64,000 nt of DNA from Achromobacter insolitus. GTDB taxonomy: Bacteria > Pseudomonadota > Gammaproteobacteria > Burkholderiales > Burkholderiaceae_B. The stretch's first letter is position 1, and each line of letters begins with the position of its first letter. Shown here one piece after another: positions 58,143 to 64,000 of the stretch. The notes beneath the pieces are model-generated. The model saw only the letters and a program-made list of their open reading frames with translations. It did not search any database and was not told where the DNA came from. The translations under genes were made by a program, and so were the position numbers. The stretch lies in NCBI RefSeq assembly GCF_002209555.1, contig NZ_NJIF01000013.1:62001-126000 (forward strand), written 5' to 3'.

Positions 58143-58930
58143 CGCGACTTTGTTCTTCGGCATTACCGGCCGGCTTGGGCGCAGCGTGGGGTGGCAGTTG
58201 GCGCAGTCCGGTGGTGGCGCGCGTATTTCGACTGTTGCTGGCTGGCGCGCTGGCCGTGGCGGCAGTAGGAGGGCGCAGTATCGCTGCCGCTCAGGATCTG
58301 GCGGCTGGCGGTCAGGAAGCAGGATCTTCCAGCAAGCGAAAGCCTGGTATCGCCTCGTTGGAGGCCCTGCGCTTTCCTGTGGGATCACGGCGTGGGCTAC
58401 TGGCGGACGGCATATGGCTGCACGGCGTCCCCGCGCGTGTACTGATATTCGACACACCGCTCAGCACGCCCGAACTGATCCGCTATCTGTCTGCCCAGCA
58501 ACCCGCTCTGACCGACCTCAATGTGTTGTCCGGCCAGGCGATTCTGTCCGGCCGAGTGGGGCAGGAACGGTGGGTCATTCAGATGGAAGGTCTGGGCGCG
58601 CGCCGGACGGCGGGCAGCATTTCGGCGGTCAATCTGCTGGCTTCACACGGCACCCCGGTACCCGATTGGCTCCCGGCGGGCAGTCGGCTCAGGCTGGATG
58701 TGGCCATGATGGAGGACGGCGTTCGCTTCTCCGAGAGCATCTGGCAATACGTTTTGCCGCCGGAACAATTGGCCCCATTGCTGGAGGATCGCCTGATCCA
58801 GAGCGGTTGGCATCGTCTGCCGGCGTCCGACGAAGAGCATTGGTGGACGCGGGGGAAGACGCGCATGCGGCTGTCGCTGGTGCCCCTGGAGGGCGGCAGC
58901 GGGCTTCTGGTCAGCGGAAGAGCGCCATGA
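58139..58930 (+). CDS. Exported protein of unknown function within the Tad-like operon
   Basis: 263 residues. Long N-terminus with a hydrophobic stretch (VFRLLLAGALAVAAVGGRSIAAA) as signal or anchor. The mature part contains STPELIRYLSAQQPALTDL, LSGQAILSGRVGQERW and a Trp-rich segment SDEEHWWTRGKTR. No domain is recognised. Strict coupling (overlap at both ends) between the TadE-like and CpaB genes argues that it is a component specific to this pilus. Similar genes appear to occupy this place in related operons, but I cannot check that here. Confidence 0.75.
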   Translation: MTRLCSSALPAGLGAAWGGSWRSPVVARVFRLLLAGALAVAAVGGRSIAAAQDLAAGGQEAGSSSKRKPGIASLEALRFPVGSRRGLLADGIWLHGVPARVLIFDTPLSTPELIRYLSAQQPALTDLNVLSGQAILSGRVGQERWVIQMEGLGARRTAGSISAVNLLASHGTPVPDWLPAGSRLRLDVAMMEDGVRFSESIWQYVLPPEQLAPLLEDRLIQSGWHRLPASDEEHWWTRGKTRMRLSLVPLEGGSGLLVSGRAP

Positions 58931-59778
58931 TGAACAGGATGAGTCATGTCTTGCAGCGCTTGCGCAGGACCGGTGTATACGCGATCGCGCTGGCTGCAGG
59001 CCTGGTGTCGGCCTGGGCTGTGCGGGAGCATGTGCAGCAACGGGTCCAAGCGCTGGAAGCCGAGGCGCGCATGCCCATGGTCAGCCGCCTGGTCGCGGCG
59101 TATGACCTGCCTGCGGGCACGCAGCTCGAAGAGGTGCATCTGGCCGTGCGCGAGATCCCAGAACAATGGACTTCGAGGGCCAGCATCGATCCTCTGGATC
59201 TTTCCAGTCTGCTCGGCGCCACTTTGCTGGCCGACGTCGCCAATGGCGAAGCCTTGCTGCGCGGCCATCTGACGTTCACTGCTCCCGCTCCAGCGCTGGC
59301 TTCGCGCCTGCATAGCGGGCAGCGTGCCTTGACCGTGGCGGCGGCCGATTTGGGCGGCCTGGCCGACGTACTGCGTGCCGGCGATGCCATCGACATCTAT
59401 GTCAGTTTCGCGCATCGCCAGCGGGAACTGACGGTACCCCTATTGCAGGGCATGCGGGTGCTGATGGTGGGCAGCGAGCCGGAAGGCGAAAGCAAGGGCG
59501 GCAGCATCACCCTCGCTGCAACGCCGGATGAAGCCATGCGCTTCGTGGCGGCTCGGCAAAGCGGAGTGCTGACCGCGATGCTACGTCATCGGGATGATGC
59601 CGCGGTCGTTAGCGGCGCCGCGCAAAGCGACCTTGCCTCGCTGATCGGGCTGGAGCCGGAACCCCGCGTTTTACCGGGCGTGAGCATCGTCTACGGAGAC
59701 CGCTTGGATTCCAGGCTGGACGAAGGCATATCGAATTTGGCGGCTGTTCAGTCAGGAACCAACAAGGAGCAGCCATGA
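58927..59778 (+). CDS. cpaB: Flp pilus assembly protein CpaB (RcpC)
   Basis: 283 residues. N-terminal membrane anchor (about 15-33), then a SAF-like domain with VAAYDLPAGTQLEEVHLAVREIP and GEALLRGHL. The central RcpC region has LTVAAADLGGLADVLRAGDAIDIY. CpaB proteins are periplasmic and act with the secretin CpaC. ATG 58927 (a second ATG follows at once) overlaps the previous stop. Confidence 0.9.
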   Translation: MMNRMSHVLQRLRRTGVYAIALAAGLVSAWAVREHVQQRVQALEAEARMPMVSRLVAAYDLPAGTQLEEVHLAVREIPEQWTSRASIDPLDLSSLLGATLLADVANGEALLRGHLTFTAPAPALASRLHSGQRALTVAAADLGGLADVLRAGDAIDIYVSFAHRQRELTVPLLQGMRVLMVGSEPEGESKGGSITLAATPDEAMRFVAARQSGVLTAMLRHRDDAAVVSGAAQSDLASLIGLEPEPRVLPGVSIVYGDRLDSRLDEGISNLAAVQSGTNKEQP

Positions 59779-61145
59779 GGCAGGTCATAGTCAGCTTGTT
59801 CGCCTTGGCGTTAGGTCTGGTCAGCGAGGCAACGTGGCCGGCGGATCAGGTAATCGAACTTCAGGTGGGCGAAACACATGTCTTGTCGCATCCCGGAGTC
59901 AAGCGCGTGGCGATAGGCAATAGCCAGGTGATTGGCGCCATCGAGGCCGAAGGGCGAGAGGTCGTCGTGTTTGCTCGTGCCGAGGGAGTCTCGTCCATGC
60001 ATGTCTGGACGAACCGTGGTCTCGCCAAAGCCTATGAGCTGAGAGTTGTCCCGGCTGGAGCACCGCGTTTACGGGCTGAGGTCGAAGCCTTGCTTGCGCG
60101 CATTCCGGGGGCGCGCAGCACCGAAGTGGGCGGCCGCATCCTGATAGAAGGCAATGACCTTTCCGATGATGATCGCTTGCGTATCGCTGCCCTGGCGGAT
60201 CGCTATCCGACCGTACTGGACTTTACCGGGCAAGTGGGTTGGGACCACATGGTGCAGTTGGATGTCCAGGTGGTGGAGATTCCCACCTCCAGGTTGAGAG
60301 AGCTTGGAGTGAATTGGGGCACGACGACCCAAGGCGGCATCAACGCCGGACTGGCCTGGGATGCGGGGTCCTTGGGGCGCATGCGCCGCCCCGGAGAAGA
60401 AGTCATAGAGACCCTGGGCTCGGCGTCGGCGGCGGCGGGCTACTTCGGCGTGAATGCCCTGTTGTCGTCGCGTATCGCATTGCTGGCTCAGAGCGGCGAG
60501 GCCGTCATGCTGGCCCAGCCTCAATTGCTGGCGCGCAGCGGCGCCAGCGCCACGTTCCTGGCCGGTGGCGAAGTCCCTTACTCGTCGACCGATGCGCGTG
60601 GCAATGCCACGACGCTGTTCAAACCTTATGGCGTCATGCTCAAGATCACTCCGCGCATCGATCGCAGCGGAGTCATCCGGTCCTTGATCGAGGTGGAGGC
60701 AAGTTCCGTGGATACGGCGCTTAGCGTTCCCGGCGGGCCGGCGTTGCGCACGCGCCGCGCTTCCACCGAATTCAACGTCCGGTCGGGCGATACCTTGGTT
60801 ATCGGCGGCTTCTTGTCCCGGGAACGGGATGAGGGAACCAGCGGCCTTCCTTGGCTGCAGGACATGCCCATTCTGGGCGCCTTGTTCTCGTCGCGCCGCT
60901 ACCAGTTGCGTGAAACCGAGCTCGCGATTTTCGTGACCCCCAAGGTCATTGCGCAGGCCGAGCCCGCCATGGCGGAACGTGTGCAACGGGGGCGGGAAGT
61001 CCTGGAAGCGGCTTTCCCATTGCCGCCTCGCCTGGGGACCGCCGTGCCAACCGCGGGCGGTTGGAATACCCATTCGGGCGCGGGTTCGCAATGGAGCGCT
61101 CGCCGTACCGATGTTCCGCACTCTCTAATGGAAACGAGGCCATGA
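59775..61145 (+). CDS. cpaC: Flp pilus secretin CpaC (RcpA)
   Basis: 456 residues. Signal peptide, then the pilus N-domain (about 25-100) with LQVGETHVLSHPGVKRVAIGNS and a BON-like segment (about 100-150). The secretin domain (about 215-395) has GEAVMLAQPQLLARSGASATF, AGGEVPYSS, and VRSGDTLVIGGFLSRE. It forms the outer-membrane channel of the Tad pilus. It overlaps cpaB and the ATPase gene. In many Tad operons cpaE/tadZ comes next; here it does not. Confidence 0.93.
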   Translation: MRQVIVSLFALALGLVSEATWPADQVIELQVGETHVLSHPGVKRVAIGNSQVIGAIEAEGREVVVFARAEGVSSMHVWTNRGLAKAYELRVVPAGAPRLRAEVEALLARIPGARSTEVGGRILIEGNDLSDDDRLRIAALADRYPTVLDFTGQVGWDHMVQLDVQVVEIPTSRLRELGVNWGTTTQGGINAGLAWDAGSLGRMRRPGEEVIETLGSASAAAGYFGVNALLSSRIALLAQSGEAVMLAQPQLLARSGASATFLAGGEVPYSSTDARGNATTLFKPYGVMLKITPRIDRSGVIRSLIEVEASSVDTALSVPGGPALRTRRASTEFNVRSGDTLVIGGFLSRERDEGTSGLPWLQDMPILGALFSSRRYQLRETELAIFVTPKVIAQAEPAMAERVQRGREVLEAAFPLPPRLGTAVPTAGGWNTHSGAGSQWSARRTDVPHSLMETRP

Positions 61146-62836
61146 TCGACATAGAAATGACATTCGAGGATGCGGCGGTACGCCGCTTGACGGTGGCCAT
61201 GCCGGTGCTGATCGGACGTGCGGCGCAATGTGGCCTGCGCATCGCGAACTGGCGGGTTGGGCGTCAGCATGCCCGCTTGCTGCGCGAAGAGGCTGCCATC
61301 GTTCTCGAAGATCTTGGCACATTGGCGGGAACGCTGGTGAACGGCGAAAGAATCGTGCGCCACGGCCCGGTATTGCCCGACGACGAGATCCTGATCGGGC
61401 CTTGCCGGTTGCGGGTCCGCCCGGCCGCTGGTAGCCAGCACGATGACACGCCGGGCGGCGCTACGCCCGACGTTTCGGCACAGGGATCGATGCTGGTGCC
61501 GGATTCCCCAGCACCGCCCGTCGCCGCAATCTCACCGCCCATCCTGTCGCCGCAATATCAGTTGCAGGAACGTCGGCGTTTGCACGCGGCCTTGCTCGCA
61601 GCGCTGGATCTGCGCCGACGTGACGTGGCCGGCATGAGCGACAGCATGTTGCGTGCCGAGGCGGAGCGCTTGTTGACACAGATTGTCGCCACGGACGCAG
61701 ACTTGCCTGCTGAGGTGGACCGCGCAGCGCTCTGTCGCGAGGTGCTGGACGAAGCGGTCGGCCTGGGGCCGCTGGAACCGCTGCTAGCCGCCGCCGACAT
61801 CACCGAGATCATGGTCAATCGCCATGACGAAATCTACGTCGAGCGAGCGGGCCGCCTGTCGCGCCATCAGGCAGCGTTTACCAGCGAACAATCCGTGCGG
61901 TGGGCCATCGAGCGCATTGTTACTCCCTTGGGGCGGCGTATCGACGAGAGCTCGCCCATGGTGGATGCGCGCCTTGCGGACGGTTCCCGCGTGCATGCCG
62001 TCATTCCGCCGGTGGCAATGCGGGGTGCCTGCCTGACCATACGCAAGTTTCCGCAACGTCGCCCCGGGATGCCCGATCTGCTTGCGGCGGGCTCATTGAG
62101 TAGCGCCATGGCGCAGTTCCTGGCGCTGTGCGTAAGAAAACGCAGGAACCTGGTCGTGTCCGGCGGCACCGGATCCGGCAAGACGACATTGCTCAACATT
62201 CTGTCGAATGAAATCCCCGATGGCGAACGTTTGGTCACCATCGAGGACGCGGCGGAGCTCCGCCTGAACCACGAGCACCTCGTGGCGCTTGAAGCCCGTC
62301 CGGCCAATCAGGAGGGGCGCGGGTGCATCGATATCCGGGAGCTTGTGCGCAATGCGTTACGCATGCGGCCTGATCGGATCGTGGTGGGCGAGTGCCGTGG
62401 GCCGGAAGCGTTCGACATGCTGACCGCGATGAACACCGGCCACGAGGGATCGCTGACGACATTGCATGCCAATTCGCCTCGGGATGCTCTGGGCCGGCTG
62501 GAGTCGATGATCCTGATGGCGGGCCTGGATCTTCCTTTGGTCGCGGTGAGGGAACATATTGCGGCCAGTGTGGACATCGTGGTGCAGCAGGCCAGGCTAT
62601 CCGACGGACGGCGAGTCGTGACGTCCATCGCGGAGGTCACCGGCATGGAAAGCGGGCGCATACAGCTTCAGGACCTGTTCCGGTACGACCGTCTGCGGGG
62701 TTTCGCTGGGTGCGGTGCCTTGCCCGGCTTCGTGCGCGAATGGGCGCAAACCGAGGAGACCTTCGATCCAGCCTGGTTCTCCGATACGTCCGAGGCCGGA
62801 CCGGGCGCCGCGGTGTTCTCGCAAGGCACGCCATGA
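61142..62836 (+). CDS. TadA/CpaF secretion ATPase with N-terminal FHA domain
   Basis: 564 residues. Residues about 15-95 form a forkhead-associated domain: VLIGRAAQCGLRI, GRQHARLLREE and TLVNGERI match the FHA pattern of conserved Gly-Arg, Ser/His and Asn-Gly. After a Pro/Ala linker the CpaF core follows: DITEIMVNRHDEIYVER, Walker A GGTGSGKTT near 341, Walker B DRIVVGECRG near 412, and TTLHANS. It powers pilin polymerisation; the FHA part may bind phosphothreonine partners. ATG 61142 overlaps the cpaC stop; the frame is open upstream, but only this start fits. Confidence 0.92.
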   Translation: MIDIEMTFEDAAVRRLTVAMPVLIGRAAQCGLRIANWRVGRQHARLLREEAAIVLEDLGTLAGTLVNGERIVRHGPVLPDDEILIGPCRLRVRPAAGSQHDDTPGGATPDVSAQGSMLVPDSPAPPVAAISPPILSPQYQLQERRRLHAALLAALDLRRRDVAGMSDSMLRAEAERLLTQIVATDADLPAEVDRAALCREVLDEAVGLGPLEPLLAAADITEIMVNRHDEIYVERAGRLSRHQAAFTSEQSVRWAIERIVTPLGRRIDESSPMVDARLADGSRVHAVIPPVAMRGACLTIRKFPQRRPGMPDLLAAGSLSSAMAQFLALCVRKRRNLVVSGGTGSGKTTLLNILSNEIPDGERLVTIEDAAELRLNHEHLVALEARPANQEGRGCIDIRELVRNALRMRPDRIVVGECRGPEAFDMLTAMNTGHEGSLTTLHANSPRDALGRLESMILMAGLDLPLVAVREHIAASVDIVVQQARLSDGRRVVTSIAEVTGMESGRIQLQDLFRYDRLRGFAGCGALPGFVREWAQTEETFDPAWFSDTSEAGPGAAVFSQGTP

Positions 62837-63678
62837 TCTGGCTTGCGGCAGGTGGCGCCATGATCTGCGTGTTGCTGCTGGCGTGGCGCGTCCAGGCCTG
62901 GTTTGCCCCGGCGCTGCGCCGCTACCGCCAGGTCTACACCCAGGAGGCGGGCTTGCGTTTGAGCGAGGTGTTCCTGTTCATCGATCCGGCCCAGTTATGG
63001 GTGGGCGCGGTGGCCTGCGCTGCATTGGCCGCCGCATTGTCCTACGCCGCCACGGGCAAGGGGGTGCTGGCCGCCGGGACCGCAGTGCTTGCGTCTCGCT
63101 TGCCCGGGGCTCTTGTGAATGCACTGCGGCGCAGGCGTGCCCGGCGGTTTGAACACCAACTGCCGATGGCGTTGCTGATGCTCGCCTCCGCCTTGCGCGC
63201 GGGCGTCGCATTGACGACAGGCTTGCGCCACGTGGTCGAGCAGAGCGCGGCGCCGCTGGCCCAGGAATTCGGATTGATGATGCGTGAGCAGCGCATGGGG
63301 GTGTCCTGGGACGTAGCGCTTGAGAATCTGCGTGGCCGGATGCCGGCCGATTCCACCGTGCTTGTCGTGGCCGCCATGCGCATTGCGGCGCAGACCGGCG
63401 GCAACCTGGCGGAAGCGCTTGAGAGTATCGCCCAGACACTGCGCGCCAGGCTGCAGCTGCAGGCAAAGCTGCAGGCGCTGACGTCCCAGGGCCGGCTGCA
63501 GGCCTGGATAGTGGGAGCCTTACCCTTGTTGCTCCTGGTCGTGCTGGATCGCCTGGAGCCCGAAATCATGGGGTTGCTCTGGCATACCCCTATCGGCTGG
63601 AGCGTGCTGGCCATCGTGGCCGTATTGGAGATCGCAGGTATGTTGCTGATCCGGCGCATCATCCGGATCGATATTTGA
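62833..63678 (+). CDS. tadB: Tad pilus inner-membrane protein TadB (GspF family)
   Basis: 281 residues. N-terminal helix IWLAAGGAMICVLLLAW, further hydrophobic segments (about 55-95), a T2SSF domain (about 120-240) with QLPMALLMLASALRAGVALT and SWDVALENLRGRMP, and two C-terminal helices. TadB and TadC form the platform of the Flp pilus motor. The start overlaps the ATPase stop. A longer upstream frame belongs to the ATPase gene in another phase. Confidence 0.9.
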   Translation: MIWLAAGGAMICVLLLAWRVQAWFAPALRRYRQVYTQEAGLRLSEVFLFIDPAQLWVGAVACAALAAALSYAATGKGVLAAGTAVLASRLPGALVNALRRRRARRFEHQLPMALLMLASALRAGVALTTGLRHVVEQSAAPLAQEFGLMMREQRMGVSWDVALENLRGRMPADSTVLVVAAMRIAAQTGGNLAEALESIAQTLRARLQLQAKLQALTSQGRLQAWIVGALPLLLLVVLDRLEPEIMGLLWHTPIGWSVLAIVAVLEIAGMLLIRRIIRIDI

Positions 63679-63777
63679 GGTTCCGTGCATTGGGTGTCAT
63701 GTGTGGCGGCCGGGAACACCCCGGCGAGCTTTTGCCATGAAGCCGGGAAATTGGTGGATGGCGTGACGGAGGAAGTC

Positions 63778-64000
63778 ATGTGGTTGTACTTGAGCCTGTT
63801 GACGACCGCGCTGGTTGCCGGTTGGTTGACGTGGGTGGGCTTGAAGCCATTGTTATTGGAAAGCCCGGGCGCATCATCCGCGCTGCCATGGTGGTGGCGG
63901 GCCGCCTGGCCCTGGGTGTCGGCGGTGGCGCCCTTGGCCGAGCCGTTGTGTTCCTGGCGCTGGCGTGTACGGTTGACGCGAGCGATCGAGCAGGCCGCCT
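63778..64000 (+). CDS. tadC: TadC-like inner-membrane protein (partial, runs off the window)
   Basis: First 74 codons from ATG 63778 with GGAGGAAG just upstream. They hold a hydrophobic N-terminal helix (WLYLSLLTTALVAGWLTWVG), a Trp-rich stretch, and a start of the cytoplasmic part (RVRLTRAIEQAA). Position after tadB and topology support TadC. The gap of 99 bp from tadB is unusually large for this operon. A prepilin peptidase gene may lie beyond. Confidence 0.7.
   Translation, partial: MWLYLSLLTTALVAGWLTWVGLKPLLLESPGASSALPWWWRAAWPWVSAVAPLAEPLCSWRWRVRLTRAIEQAA

Overview
The window reads as a chromosomal segment of a high-GC betaproteobacterium of the family Alcaligenaceae (Achromobacter/Bordetella type). 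The evidence is the Burkholderiales gene order hisS-yfgM-bamB-der-hisC-hfq-hflX-hflK-hflC-hisZ-purA, a split HisS/HisZ pair, a Bug-type solute receptor next to a LysR regulator, and a PagL lipid A deacylase. Species cannot be fixed from the sequence alone.

Layout. 1-9140: the tail of a transporter-like gene with its terminator, then a compact, mostly overlapping type IVb pilus operon (TcpQ/PilL-like, PilN, PilO2, PilP, PilQ, PilR, PilS, PilV). 9216-12109: alaS and a TusA-like gene. 12185-12766: an exported protein with two similar halves. 13193-14986: rpsP-rimM-trmD (an rplS is not seen next to it). 15087-17981: valS on the minus strand. 18324-27734: ndk, rlmN, a RodZ-like membrane HTH protein, ispG, hisS, yfgM, bamB, der, hisC, hfq. 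27819-34534: hflX, hflK, hflC, hisZ, purA and a phosphoribosyltransferase. 34925-40247: the rpsU-dnaG-rpoD macromolecular-synthesis group, followed by a tRNA gene with anticodon CAT.

40324-46605 is an integrated, apparently decayed phage-like element. It is bounded by a 16-bp direct repeat that duplicates the 3' end of the tRNA gene. It holds a 5'-truncated integrase, two exported proteins of unknown function, an S24-type repressor, a Cro-like gene and short ORFs. Five related operator-like sites lie in two clusters, recalling the OR/OL layout of lambdoid phages. Each junction carries its own intrinsic terminator, so the tRNA has a terminator after integration.

46833-55506 is a gene-poor accessory stretch: a small lipoprotein, two similar RMF/CrpP-like genes, short membrane and exported proteins, pagL, an M81 peptidase plus Bug receptor with a divergent LysR regulator, a SYLF-domain lipoprotein, and a scar where the ends of a LysR gene and a MaoC-type gene meet. 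55853-64000 is a Tad/Flp-like pilus operon: Flp-type pilin, TadG-like, TadE-like, an unknown exported protein, CpaB, the CpaC secretin, a CpaF/TadA ATPase fused to an N-terminal FHA domain, TadB, and the start of TadC. No TadZ/CpaE gene is present where it is usually found.

The core genes look intact. The most unusual features are the FHA-ATPase fusion in the Tad operon, the operator network of the tRNA-borne element, and the two pilus systems that must both rely on a prepilin peptidase encoded outside the window or beyond its right edge.
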